Part shown: positions 21,084 through 32,914 of the stretch, one piece after another
Layout: each line of letters starts with the position of its first letter
Numbering within the stretch: the stretch's first letter is position 1
From: Eublepharis macularius
Taxonomy: Eukaryota; Chordata; Lepidosauria; Squamata; Eublepharidae
Reading direction: 5' to 3'
NCBI RefSeq assembly: GCF_028583425.1
Contig: NC_072792.1
Span: 158,602,676-158,666,675 of the forward strand
DNA length: 64,000 nt
Made by a program: the position numbers and the translations under genes
The notes under the pieces: model-generated
The model's database searches: none
What the model was told of the DNA's origin: nothing
What the model saw: only the letters and a program-made list of their open reading frames with translations

Positions 21084-21893
21084 ATGGCCTCCAAAAAAGG
21101 AAAGGACTGGCAGGTTGCCATTGAGAATTTGGATAAGAAAATAACAGAGAGAAATAAAGAGATTTGGGAGATGATACAACAATTACAGCAAAACTTAATG
21201 ACGGAAATGAAAGAAGCGATTAAGTCTGAGATTACGGAAGTTAAAAAAGAGATGGAAGCAATAAAAACAGATTTACAGAATACCCAACAAAAAGTGCAAG
21301 AAATGCAACAGATGGTGCAGGATGGGGAGAAAAAAACGGAGGCTATACAGACAGATACTGTGGCTATGGGCAAAAGAATGGTGATGATGGAATGCAAAGC
21401 AAAGGATAGACGAATTCGTATGAGGTCGGTCCCAGAAAAAATGGACGGATCTGCTCTTAAACAAGTAGCTGAAATATTGGCAAAATTTTTGGGACAAACA
21501 GAGGAGGAAATGATGACCCATTTGGATATCGTGTATAGAGTCAATTCAAAATATGCAGAACAAAAGAACCTACCAAGAGATATTAATGTCCAATTGACCA
21601 CAAGGAGAATGAAGGAGGAAATTATTATAAGACATTTTGAAACTCCGCTGGAAATAGCCGGGACTCGGATTCGAATCATGAAAGAAGTACCACATAAAGT
21701 GCTCCAGGATCGGAAAAAGTATAGAGATTTGACACAGAAGCTGAGGGCAGCTGAAATTAGATGCAGATGGGAGCTGCCAGAAGGAGTGACTTTTGAATTC
21801 CAGTCAGGGAGACAAGTGATTAAATCGAAATATGCAATGGATGTATTTCTGATGGAGAATGAAAAAGACTTTCCTAGCTCATCCAGATTATAA
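21084..21893 (+). CDS. L1 ORF1 protein
   Basis: An intact 269-codon frame, and the only complete protein of this L1. Residues about 10-100 are a charged coiled coil (ENLDKKITERNKEIWEMIQQ and following heptads). After it comes the RNA-binding middle of L1 ORF1p (RIRMRSVPEKMDGS, then VYRVNSKYAEQ and DINVQLTTRRMKEEII) and a basic C-terminal domain (YRDLTQKLRAAEIRCRW, FQSGRQVIKS). In the family this trimeric chaperone coats the L1 RNA. No frameshift is seen, in contrast to ORF2. The start is the ATG in CCGATGGCCTCC just before the coiled coil. Confidence 0.88.
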   Translation: MASKKGKDWQVAIENLDKKITERNKEIWEMIQQLQQNLMTEMKEAIKSEITEVKKEMEAIKTDLQNTQQKVQEMQQMVQDGEKKTEAIQTDTVAMGKRMVMMECKAKDRRIRMRSVPEKMDGSALKQVAEILAKFLGQTEEEMMTHLDIVYRVNSKYAEQKNLPRDINVQLTTRRMKEEIIIRHFETPLEIAGTRIRIMKEVPHKVLQDRKKYRDLTQKLRAAEIRCRWELPEGVTFEFQSGRQVIKSKYAMDVFLMENEKDFPSSSRL

Positions 21894-21895
21894 TT

Positions 21896-24800
21896 ATGGA
21901 GTACAAATTAATTTCATGGAATGTTAATGGACTTAATTCACCCTCTAAATGAAAAGCTGTGTTACATTGGTTATCTAAACAAAGAAGTAATTTGATTTGT
22001 CTACAAGAGACTCATATCAGGGATCAAGATGTTAAATATTTAATTAACAAAAAGTTAGGAAAGCAATTTGTTTCGGCAACAAAGCAAAAAAAGAGGGGAA
22101 TTGTTATATATATAAAAGAAGACACTAAATTAATAGTGTCTGATAAAAATGGAAGATACCTGGCTGTGGAATTTTCATCTAATGCAAAAAAAACTTTGGT
22201 ACTTGGACTATATGCGCCAAATGGCTCTAAGGATATATTCTTTAAAGATTTACGAGAACAAATGGAGCAATGGACTTATGATCAGGTAATTATAGCTGGA
22301 GACTTTAATGGAGTGTTAGATTTGCAATTGGATAAAAGTTCATCAACAAGTAAAGCAAGGATGGGGAAATTACCAAAGTCCTTTTCTGAAATTCAGGAAC
22401 AAGAAAATTTAGATGTTTGGAGAAAATATAATCCTAAAGCGAAGCAGTATACGTTTTTTTCAACTAGTCACCAATCTTTTTCCAGAATAGATATGATCTG
22501 GGCGTCTAAAGAACTGGTAGTGTTTACAAAAGAGACTGATATATTACCGAAAGTTAGCTCGGATCATAATCCTGTGATGTGGAGATTTGGAATGAGACAT
22601 AAGAAACGGAGATGGAGAATTAATGAGGATCTTTTGAGTGACCGAAGTTCTTTATTCAGGGTAATGTGGATAAAGGGGTGTCAATGCATATGGTCTGGGA
22701 CACTTATAAAGCTGTAATTAGAGGTGTGTTGATGGACTTAAATGGTAGAGAGAAGAGGAAAAAAGAAGTGAAATTAAAAGAGATCCAGGAAAAAATTATT
22801 CAAGTAGAACAACTGAAAAAGAGGCCAGGTAAAAAGGAACTGTTGTAAAAATAAAGTTACTGCAAGAACAAATTAGGGCTATGGAAAATAAAGAAGTGGA
22901 GTGGGAGTTGAAGAAAATGAAGCAAAAATCATTTGAAGGAGCTAATAAACCAGGGAGATATTTGGCGTGGCAATTAAAGAAAAAGAGAGAGAAAAGGACA
23001 ATAAGCAGAATTATAGAAGAGGGGAAGGAATTATATGATCAAGGGTTGATTGAGAGAGCATTCTATAAATACTATGCCAAGCTATATCAGAAAAAAATAG
23101 TGGATTATGAAAAGATAAGAGACTACTTTGATATGATTGATTTACCAAAGGTGACGGAGAAGCTGAAAGAGAAGCTTAGTGCTGAGATAACAATAATGGA
23201 AGTGTTACAAGCAATACAAGCTACTACAGTTGGCAAAGCTCCGGGACCAGATGGAATTACAGCAAAATTTTATAAAGTGATGGCGGAGGATTTGAAACAA
23301 ATGATACAAAAAGTAATGAATGAGATATTGGAAGGGGTTGAGATGCCAGATACATGGAATGAGGCTAATATTACATTGATACCAAAGGAGACATTAGACT
23401 TAAGTAACGTTAAGAATTACAGACCAGTATCTCTAACTAATAATGACTATAAAATATTTGCAAAGATATTAGCAGAAAGACTTAAGGCTTGGTTAGTGGA
23501 ATTCATAGATGAAGACCAAGCTGGCTTTTTACCGGAAAGGCAAAAAAAAAATAACCTACGAGTGTTACTGAATGCCATTGAGTATTATGATATAAATCCA
23601 GGGAAGCAGGTTGGCTTTTTCTTTGTGGATGCGGAGAAAGCGTTTGACAATTTGAACTGGGATTTTATGTTTGTAACAATGGAGAAGATGCAGATGGGAG
23701 AGAAGTTTATACAAGCAATAAAGGCAATATATAAAAACCAATCTGCAAATATAGTTGTCAACTCAGATGTGACGAAAAAGTTGGAAATAAGGAAAGGAAC
23801 AAGACAAGGCTGTCCGCTTTCCCCACTTCTGTTTGTAATGGTATTGGAGATCTTACTTAGGCAAATAAGAGAAGATAATTCAATAAGAGGACTGAGGACA
23901 AAAGGATTTGAATATAAAGTGAGAGCTTTTGCTGATGATATAATGGTGATAGTGGAGGATCCAATAGAGTGCATGCCAAAATTGATGAAGAAAATGAAAG
24001 ACTTTGGAGATTTAGCGGGATTTGTAATAAATAAGGTGAAGTCCAAAATACTGTGTAAAAATATGACTAAACAACAACAAAAGGAGTTGATGGATAAGGT
24101 GGAATGTGAAGTAGTGAACAAAGTCAAATACTTGGGAGTGGAAGTTACTGCGAAAAATATTGATTTATATAAGAATAATTATGACAAGTTATGGCAACAA
24201 ATAGATAAAGATATGATCAGATGGAACAAAATGAACTTGTCATGGTTAGGTCGCATTGCAGTAATTAAGATGAATGTTCTTCCAAGAATGATGTTTTTAT
24301 TACAGACAATACCTGTTGTTAAGGATAGTAAACAATTTGAAAAGTGGCAGAGAATGATTTTAAATTTTGTTTGGGCTGGAAAAAAACCCAGAGTTAAAAT
24401 GAAAGTACTTTATGATGCAAAAGAAAGGTCTACAATTACCAAATTTTAAATTATACCATGATGCGGTATGTTTGGACTGGTTAAGGGAATGGTTGTCATT
24501 GAAGCATTTGAAGTTATTAGCACTGGAAGGATACAATAAACTATTCGGATGGCATGCATATCTATGGTATGACAAAGTAAAAGCAGACTCTATGTTTTTA
24601 CATCATTACGTAAGAAGAAGTTTGTTTGCTGTATGGAACAAATATAAGAAATATATGGAAGAGTCTATACCAATGTGGATTATCCCTGCGGAAGTAGTAA
24701 ATCCAAGAACAGAATATGCGGGGGAAGATTGGTTGACATATAAAGAGATTCTTGAGATAAAGCAGAACAATTATTTGCTTAAAGGTAATGATGAATTGCC

Positions 24801-25594
24801 ATTCCAATATGGATGGTTTCAATATATGCAGATAAAAGACATATGAGAAAGACAAAAGGAAAAATGGTTTTAGATTACAAAATTCTGAGATTGAGAACTG
24901 TTTGCTTCAGGGGGGGAAGAAAATAATTTCTAAAATATATAAGGTATTACTGAAATGGTTTACAGAGGAAGAAGTTAAAGTTCAGATGGTCAAATGGGCA
25001 ATAAATTGTAGTAAGGAAATTTCAATGGAAGCTTGGGAAAAGGTGTGGAAAAATGTAGTTAAAATTTCAGCATGTACCACTGTGCGTGAAAATGTATATA
25101 AAATGTTGTATAGATGGTATTTAACACCGAAGAAGTTGGCCAATGGTAATAGCCAGATGTCTGATAAATGTTGGAAATGTAAGCAGCATGAAGGTTCATT
25201 CTATCATATGTGGTGGACTTGTGATAAGGCTAAGCAGTTCTGGGGGGATATAGTAAAAGTTATGTCAGATATTTTACAAAGGAATATAAATAAACCCCCA
25301 GAATTGCTGTTATTATGTATGAACCTAGAAGATTTTGATAAAATGGACAGAGTTATGGTGTTTTATATGATCACGGTGGCCAGAATGTGTTATGCACAGT
25401 TGTGGAAGACTCAGGAGATACCATCTATGAAAGATTGGATTTTGAAAGTTTTGAATATGGCAGAAATGGACAAATTAACAAGGAAATTGAAAGAACAAGA
25501 AGAATTGGATTATACATTAAGTTGGGAAAAATTCAAGAAATATGTGGAGAAAAAGTGGGACATGAAGGGGAAACTGTGGTCTTTGGAGAATTAA
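21896..25594 (+). pseudogene. L1 ORF2 (endonuclease, reverse transcriptase, Cys knuckle), broken
   Basis: It starts ATG at 21896 with MEYKLISWNVNGLNSPSK, then an in-frame TGA at 21950-21952. The endonuclease continues with ICLQETHI, IAGDFNGVLD, SRIDMIWAS and SDHNPVMW. Frame changes occur near 22680, 22845 and 24420-24445, with further breaks around 24846-24900. The reverse transcriptase (22881-24449) has KAPGPDGITAKFYK, AEKAFDNLNWDF, GTRQGCPLSPLLF and the active-site FADDIMVI. The C-terminal part (24902-25594) has CWKCKQHEGSFYHMWWTC. Catalytic motifs are intact but the frame is not, so the copy cannot move by itself. Confidence 0.92.
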
Positions 25595-26023
25595 AGGGGA
25601 GATAGAAACTTACTTAAGGTCAAAAAGGGGTATATTTTATTTTATTGTATTTTATTGGATTAGTATGGAGTTATAGTGTTATAGTAATAGGTACTTAAGG
25701 AACAGAATGTTACACATATATATGTATCTTTTTTAGTTAGTATATTTAGTAATACTTATTATGTACTTATATAATTTTTATATTTTTAATTAAGATAAGT
25801 AATATAGTAAGTGTAGATAGTTAAGATGAGTAAAGAGATTTTATTAGTATGCATAATATAGATATATAGTATAGACTTTAAGAATCTATATGATATACTT
25901 TTTAGATTAAGTTGGGTATGGAAAACGGCTGGGAGTCACCAGAAAAGGGGGGGGGGGAGGATGGGGAAAATGTTATGAGGTAGATAATGTTATTGATTTC
26001 TGTGTATGTTTGTGAACCCATCC

Positions 26024-26063
26024 AATAAAAATTAAAACAACAACAACAACAACAACAACAACA
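26024..26063 (+). terminator. L1 polyadenylation signal and CAA tail
   Basis: AATAAA at 26024-26029 is followed by attaaaa and about nine CAA triplets instead of a plain poly-A. The minus-strand L1 at 10794 ends in poly-A, so the two copies differ at the tail. Confidence 0.75.
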
Positions 26064-26365
26064 AAACAAGAGAGCCAAGCCGGAGCCAGCCCTAAAGCGG
26101 CTGTGCTAAAATAAACCCTCAACAGCACGATCCTATGCAGAGTTACTCTGGTTTATGTCAACTGATTTCATTTTAGATGGAGATGCTCAGGTTGCCAAGC
26201 CAGGGGCCAGATCCAGTTCTTGGCCGCGTCTGCATTTCAGCTGTAAAAGCCACTTTGGAAGAGCCCTCAAAAAGGAGGCCTCGTCAACGGCAACTGCTCA
26301 CGTGCTCATGTTAGTGGGAACACTGCTGAGTAGTGAGTATATTTCAAAGGGTAGTGTCTACTCAC

Positions 26366-26485
26366 TGGTTTAGTTTTATGCAGCTGACAGAGTATGGAAA
26401 AAGGTGGTATGTCAGCATACAAGACAGTTGGATAGAGATGACACTGAGGAATCTTTTCAATGTATCCAAAGTCTAAGTATCGTAC
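26366..26485 (-). CDS. RNF17: RNF17 coding exon (Tudor core)
   Basis: It reads [40 protein letters not shown], with acceptor TTTTTATAG and donor GTGAGT. YLDFG is the Tudor signature strand of the second module in the window. It has 40 codons, phase 0 on both sides. Confidence 0.93.
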
Positions 26486-27726
26486 CTATAAAAAGAAAAA
26501 AATGTAAATGCTAGATCAACATATTTTGATGGCATATTTGCATTCCTCTGAAAAGCACTTCAGCCACAGTCAAGGCAGTGCCTGTTTATCATTTTTTGTG
26601 TGGCTGCTTCCCAGAACTATCCTGACACAGCTTTATTTTAAAATGCCAGCATCTTTAAGATGAAAAAAAAAACCCTACAAAAGTGAAGTCCTGGACTTAC
26701 CATGAGGATTTCTTGTCCCTAATAGATGGGAAGGCATCCTTGAACAGGCTATTCCTACCCGCCCCCCCAATACTCCTAAGGCAAGGCTAGGTTGCAGATC
26801 TGCAGGGTCCCTCCATTCCCAGTGACAGGTGTATCTCCTAGTTCATAGCTTGCAGTAGTACAGAATAACAAGGAACCTCAAACTTAATAAACTGCAAGCC
26901 AAACTATACTCTTACTTAAAAAAAAGAGAGTTGGATCTCAAGTTTCCCCATTTTTGCTGCTCCACATGCACAGAACACTCCATGTGGAACAGCAGAAATG
27001 GAGGAAATAACTTCTCTCTCACTACTGCGGCAGCACAGAAAACAGTGGGGAAAGGGCAGAGAACCCAAGTTGGGTCCTCTCTCTTAAATAATGAATGTCT
27101 AGTTTGTCCCCCAAACAACTAAACAAAGGGGTAGGAGTTCACCATGCACAAAATATGAGCAATTCCCTGGACTCTACAATTCATAAAACTATGGGGTTGT
27201 TTGGGAAAAGGTTCTTGATTCCGAACAAGGTCCCAGACACAACACAGGTGGATAAGGGCAACCTCTAAATCAGCAGTGAGAAGAAACTCTCATAATTAAA
27301 TCTACTGTTTCATTCTCCAGTAGTGGAGGACTGAAAAATGTGGTATCATCCAAATATCACTGGTCTGGCAAGAATAAAAAGAAATACAATATAACAAGGC
27401 AATACCCGGTACAGAATAAAGACTACACAATGAAAAATCACCCAGGTATTTAGAAAAATATTCAGTTGTTATTATTTAACAAAAGGACAATCACTATGTG
27501 AAAAATTCATATGATGTGCAAACAGTGCATTCCTATACTCTAATTATCTCAAAGAATGTCCGTATCTCATAGTCCAAACCATGCAGGGAACTACATGCCC
27601 CGCTCCAATCCTCTTAGGAACAAGGCAAGTACTCCATGGGTAGAAGAGATGGTAAGTATGAATCACTTATGATCCTTAATATATTTGATGTCTTTTCTTC
27701 TCTTTTCTTTCCACACAGGTGTCTTC
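26486..27726 (-). other. RNF17 intron segment
   Basis: AT-rich intronic sequence. No gene or repeat recognised. Confidence 0.5.
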
Positions 27727-27937
27727 CCAGATGTTATTTGTAGTGTCCAATCAAAAAGCAGCCCTAACTGCAACCAGCTAAGCGGCAGATTTCTTCCTCA
27801 TGACTTCCTCAGGGGCTGATGGACCACCTGTACTCATAAATGTATGTCTCACCACCCGAAGAGCAACACGTGTATCAGTACTCAAGTCGTGCAGTTAGGG
27901 CTGCTTTTTGGTTGGACACTACTAATAACGTCTGGGA
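27727..27937. repeat. Foldback element with about 46-base arms
   Basis: 27727-27772 and 27890-27937 are inverted repeats with only a few mismatches (caaaaagcagccctaactgc against gcagttagggctgctttttg). They surround a loop of about 117 bases. No terminal duplication or frame was identified. It is probably a miniature DNA element. Confidence 0.6.
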
Positions 27938-28637
27938 ATATTTTTCTAAATACAAGAATAAAAAGAGGGCAACAGTTTCTGGACTTGACAGAAAAGATTG
28001 TGGAAGGAACTTCCACTGGCCAGAATCAGAGTTGGCCTGGTTTTAGGAGTGTGAGATTTAGTATTTGTATACTGAATATATACTCGGATAATATCTGGGC
28101 ATACCAAATATCATTAGAAAATCCCAAATATATTTAAGAATACAGAATACCTTAATGCTGGATAAACCCAAATATATTGGGTATCCACCTCCCACAAGGA
28201 AACAAATGGATCGTACAGCCTTGCCAGCAGACTGGCACAAGGATTTTTATAAAAAGAGCATCATCTGAGATCAGAGAATGAATTGGTTAGGCATGTCCAT
28301 TAAATACTTTAGCATGTTCCCCAGCACCCTCTTTGCCTAATTTCCTTCTCTTTTCTTAAACAATGGCATTCAAAGTAAGACAGGATGATGAAATATAAAA
28401 TGTATTCCATAAATGCCTCCCCCAATACTCTGATATATTGCTTGTGCACTCCTAGCCTGTACTTCAGGCAGAATTTTAAATAGAACGACAGAAATACCCT
28501 TCATCTCTTACCAAGAAGCATAATGCAGGGCCACCACTACTAAAAGGGAACATAACTTTGTGCCAATATCCTAAATAAAAAACCCACCACCTCATGAATT
28601 ACATAAACAAGCATGCCCTTAAACACACAGCTCTTAC

Positions 28638-28801
28638 CCTGATAGTGCCGCTACCAACTTCTATAACTTCACCTCGATACCACAAAGTATCTGGACCTCT
28701 TACAACACAAGACTCTCCCTGTTTCCAACTGTAGGGTTCCAGAAGACCCAGACATTTCACGTTATTCTGTATATCACTCATCAGCTTGGATAACTGTTGT
28801 T
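28638..28801 (-). CDS. RNF17: RNF17 coding exon (start of a Tudor core)
   Basis: It completes a Glu codon, then reads [54 protein letters not shown]. The helix LxxLMxDIQ and the [21 protein letters not shown] strands are typical of a Tudor domain. Acceptor TTTCCACTAG, donor GTAAGA. It runs 164 bases and ends in phase 0, joining VRYLDFG. Confidence 0.94.
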
Positions 28802-29514
28802 CTAGTGGAAAGCATCATGAAGACAGAACATTAATTATTCACACATCCAAATCATTATGTTCAACTCAACTGCAATTTGTACAATGGCTTACTGAGTATT
28901 TTATAGAACATAATTCTATTACAAGTAAACTACAAGCAGCAGTTCTGGATTAATGTGTGTCCAGAAGCAGGTAGAAAACTGAGAAGGCTTTCCTCCTTCC
29001 ACAGGTAACATTCTAAAGCCTAATTTGATCAGTACAGTCTGTTTGGAGCAAATGAGAAGCGACCCATCATACAGTACACCTAGCACCAATGAGCCTGCCA
29101 ATTATGTTTTATTCAAACTTTCTAGCTGACAGACTCTCACTTTATCAAGCCTTCAATAACAGCACATCAGCAGTATTCTGAGAAACAGGTACCAGTGTTT
29201 GAAGCCAGATCTGCAACAGTTCTATCAGAAATAAAACGCGGTCAAACTAATTCTTTATCCATGAGCCACTGGGGAGGAAGAGGAAATGTTCAGATCTGAG
29301 GAAGATCAAATGGGGGATGTTTTTGTCTCTCTGGGATAGAAGTCCTGGAGTGTCAGGAACTTCTTTTTCTAGAAGTATTCTATTGGAGACTTCTGTCTGT
29401 CCAAAAGCTTCCCAGCCAAAGTGAGAGACTGCCATCTGAGGAAGATGGTGACTTCTGCATGTATTATCTTTTCTTTTTTAGCTACAAGTTTCAAGACACA
29501 TTTCAAAAAGAAAG
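28802..29514 (-). other. RNF17 intron segment
   Basis: No gene or recognised repeat. Confidence 0.5.
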
Positions 29515-30100
29515 ACAAAAAAGTGTCTAGAAGAGGGCTACAAAGATGGTGAGGTGTCTGAAGACTGTCCTACGAGGAAAGGTTGAAGGAGTTAAGATAC
29601 GTTTTGCGTGGGCAAGAAACAACTGAGAGGCAATATGATAACCAACTTCAAATATCTGAAGGGCTGTCACAGAGAGGAGGGAGGGGAATTGATTTCTATT
29701 GCTCCAAAGAGTCAGACTGGAAACAACAGGTTAAAAATAAATCAAGAGTTTTTGGCTAAACTTTAAGAACTTCCTTACAGTTGAAATGATTCCTCAGTGG
29801 AGGTGGTGGACTCTCCTTTGGTTTTTTTTAAAAAGCTAGATAGCCATCTGTCAGCAATGCTGATTTCAGTATGAACTTAGGCAGATCATGCAAGGGAGGG
29901 CAGGAACAGCCAGTGCTCAGCTGTTGTGGCTCTTTCTTGTGTACTCATGGTAATGCTGATAGCCATTTAGGGGTCAGGAAGGAATTTTCGTGTCAGATTG
30001 ACCAAGGATCCTGGAGGTTTTTTAGCTGGAAACTTCTTGCACTGTGCAAGGGGGGACTAGATGACCGTTGGGATCCCTTTTAGCTCTGTGATTCTGTTGT
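29515..30100 (+). mobile_element. CR1 LINE 3' fragment
   Basis: The sequence carries the standard CR1 tail order: gaggaaaggttgaaggagtt, then a caacttcaaatatctgaagg block, gtggtggactctcctttgg, a ggggggactagatgacc block and a terminal ctctgtgattctgt. Similar blocks end the CR1 at 48530-50503. It is heavily decayed, with no open frame. Confidence 0.8.
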
Positions 30101-30514
30101 GTCTCCCTTTTCTTGCAGGAAAGACTGCCCTTTTTACTGGGCAGTTTTGCAGAAGATTCTTAATCCAGTGTAGTAGTTCTGGGAGAAGTTTCTTGCCCTC
30201 AAGATGTGAGGAAAGGATGAGCATTCTCTATGCTAGGAGGATATGGCCCTTTTACAAGACTATTATACGACATGGGATCTGAAGGTTCGATAGACATTTG
30301 CATATTCTTTGCTGGGAAAGGATGCAGCTCAGTTGCCCATACAAGTAGGAAAAAAAAACTGAAGCAAGGGAATGCCTTGTGCTTGTGGCTGGGCACTGCT
30401 TGGCTCTGTTCTGTGATGTTTCCCCACTGGCTGAACCCAGCGTCTGGCTGCTGTGAATGATACTGGTTCTGTTGGTTGTTTGCTTGTTTGTTGCTTGCTT
30501 CGGTTTGGTTTGGG

Positions 30515-30765
30515 TAGGTGTGATGCTCTTCTGTGATGTTAGTTCCCTTGCTTCACTTTGGTGCTGGGAGGGGGGATTCTATTCCTCTGCTTCACTTTGC
30601 TTCTGTTGGGCTAAGTTGCAACGTGTCCCTTGCTTCAATTTGATTTGGGTAGAATGGATGTGATTCTCTGATGCGATGTTGGTCCCCTTGCTTCACTTTG
30701 GTTCGGGGAGGGGGCGGGGTGGATTCCATTCCTGTGCTTCAGTTTGGTTCTGCTGGGCTTTCTCT
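30515..30765. repeat. Tandem repeat, two diverged units of about 140 bases
   Basis: Units starting near 30519 and 30660 share gttccctt-gcttcacttt, gggaggggg, ttccattcctgtgcttca and tctgctgggct. This G/T-rich region lies in an RNF17 intron. Confidence 0.6.
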
Positions 30766-32615
30766 GGGATGAATTCAGCTTGCATTTGGGAGTGTGCCTT
30801 GGCCATGGTAGCCTTGTCCCAGTATGTTTCTGCAATGGCAGTCAGCTTTCCCCCCAAAGGAAACAATGGAGCAGCTGGGGCACCTTGTTCAGGGGCCCAG
30901 AGAACTAGCCCCCAGGGTCCAATCTTCATGAAATTTGGGGAGACTTTAGAGGGCAGTCAGAAGTATGGTGAAGTTTGGTTGCAAAATGACACCCTCAGCT
31001 CACCAGATAGGGCCCCAGAGTGATTTTCCCATAGAAAACCATGGCTGAATTTTACCAAATTATTACTGAAAAGTCAGTAAAAATTTGGAATGACTGGTTT
31101 TTGATTCAGATTATCCAAATTTTACTGGATCAGCCAAAATTAGGTATTTGAATCCAAACTACACACCGTTAACTCCAGCAGGAACTGGTTTGCAATACCC
31201 CACTAAAGTCAGTGAGAAAAAAACCCTCAGAAACTCACTCATTCACACCGGACCATCAACCTAGACTTATTTTATTACTTGAACAAAATAAAATGCATCA
31301 CTTATAATTTACTTAGCATATAAAGCTGTGCTCTTTGGCATATTAATTGAATTCAAAAGTATGCATGTCTTAAGTTTTCTACAAGCAAGACCACAAACTG
31401 TTGCACCCTACTGCTGTCTTTGCACCTGTATCTTAATCTTGGCCATCTGGGAGGTAGGAAAGAAAAAGAAGTTTACTACAAAATCTTTTATTATATATTA
31501 TATAGTATATATATATTATATATATATTATATTATATATTATATAGACAGAGGCAAGCTGTATCATAAGAGTTGCAATCAGGCTGATATCATGTAGAAAT
31601 ATGACACCCAATACTAAAACACTCAACTAAAATAATGCATTACCCAAACACAGATACTTGCCAAAATTATTCACATTTAAACAATATGAAAATATGTATT
31701 ATATATCTCTAGGAATTATTGTTCAATATTGTAGTTGTTTAACATAAAAATATTCATGTTCTCACTAAAACCATGTCCTGAGAAGCATTTCACCCATTCC
31801 AATTTCCCCCCAGTACTCCTCCAAGTCCTTTGGAAATCCCCCTTCCACATCTCTAGTAAGAATCCTTAATAGTCTGGATTACATTGCATTAAAAAAATCT
31901 TTATACTGTACATTCCAAGTGAGTAAATTTTGTCTGAAAAAAAGCATTTCCTTCATTCTTTAAGATCAAGGTGGATTTTTTAGCATTCCCTCAGAATTTC
32001 CCATTTTTTCCTATCAGAAAGACGGAACAAGTCCTCTATTTCCCCCCCAAATTTCTGGTTTCTTTCTGGATCTTCACATCATAAACTAAGGCTTGTGGGA
32101 GGGAAGAAGCAGTCAACACTAAGGATGCTGACGTTTGGAAGGGGAAGGTTAGAAACAACACAGCTTTATCAGCAGCTGTAAGTCCACTTTGCTGCATAGG
32201 ATGCTAACAGGAGAATGGGGAAAGAGAGAGTGATCGAGGCATGGAAGGGGAAGAACAGCAAAAGATGACCATGTAGTTTGGCCCTGAATTCAAAAGATAC
32301 TGTACCTCAGCAAACATGCTTAACCAAATACAGCAAGTTAATTTGAGAACTGGGGAAGAAAACTATAAGACCACCTTGATATTCTGGACTTTTACTGTCT
32401 TCTCCAGATACCATTCAAATTTGTACACCGTATGTATTATCTGAGGAGGAACTGGGTCACGTTCTAAATTTAATACTAAAATGAAAATTGAGAATCAGTG
32501 TAGATGAATGACCTGCCAATTTTTTATTATAAAAAGCTGCCACACCCCATGATACAGAATATTCTAGTGTCGGAACTCTTAACACAGTTATTTTATCATT
32601 AGATTTTCTATTTAC
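30766..32615 (-). other. RNF17 intron segment with AT microsatellite
   Basis: This holds an AT microsatellite at about 31488-31545 (tatatatt units). Otherwise it is unrecognised sequence, parts of which may be an old repeat. Confidence 0.5.
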
Positions 32616-32914
32616 CTTGTGACTTCGGTATAACGTTAATAGTTCCATTGTCTGCAACGCAGCTGACTACAGCACTGAAGTGGTTCGAACAGGGAATAGC
32701 TGGTGGTTTATAGGCTACAACTGTTTCAGTTAGATTCACAGATCTTACATATTCTTTATCTTCCTGATCAGTACCAGGAGGATCAGCTTCTTTCTCTGGT
32801 GCAGAAGATCTTGGTATACTTCCTGCTTGTGCATCAGAGTTGTTTATGTCAGTATTCTCTTGCTTTAAAGGAATTTCCTGTGATTTCTCAGGTAATGCTC
32901 TAATTAAATCCATT
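32616..32914 (-). CDS. RNF17: RNF17 coding exon (linker and first Tudor strand)
   Basis: The exon completes an Arg codon and reads MDLIRALPEKSQEIPLKQEN, an acidic low-complexity linker with SSAPEKEADPPGTDQEDKE, then FSAVVSCVADNGTINVIPKS. The last strand, VVSCVADNGTINV, opens the second extended Tudor module. Acceptor TGTATGCAG, donor GTAAAT. At 299 bases it is the longest exon here, and it ends with one base of a codon. Confidence 0.92.

Larger units (their letters stand above)
19970..26063 (+). mobile_element. Nearly full-length, decayed L1 retrotransposon
   Basis: A GC-richer 5' UTR of about 1.1 kb precedes ORF1 (21084-21893). ORF2 begins two bases after the ORF1 stop and is broken by one stop and several frameshifts. 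An AT-rich 3' UTR ends with AATAAA (26024-26029) and a (CAA)n tail (26037-26063). The order and spacing are those of L1. The exact 5' edge was not found because no target-site duplication could be matched. It lies antisense in the largest RNF17 intron before exon 17528-17608. Confidence 0.85.
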
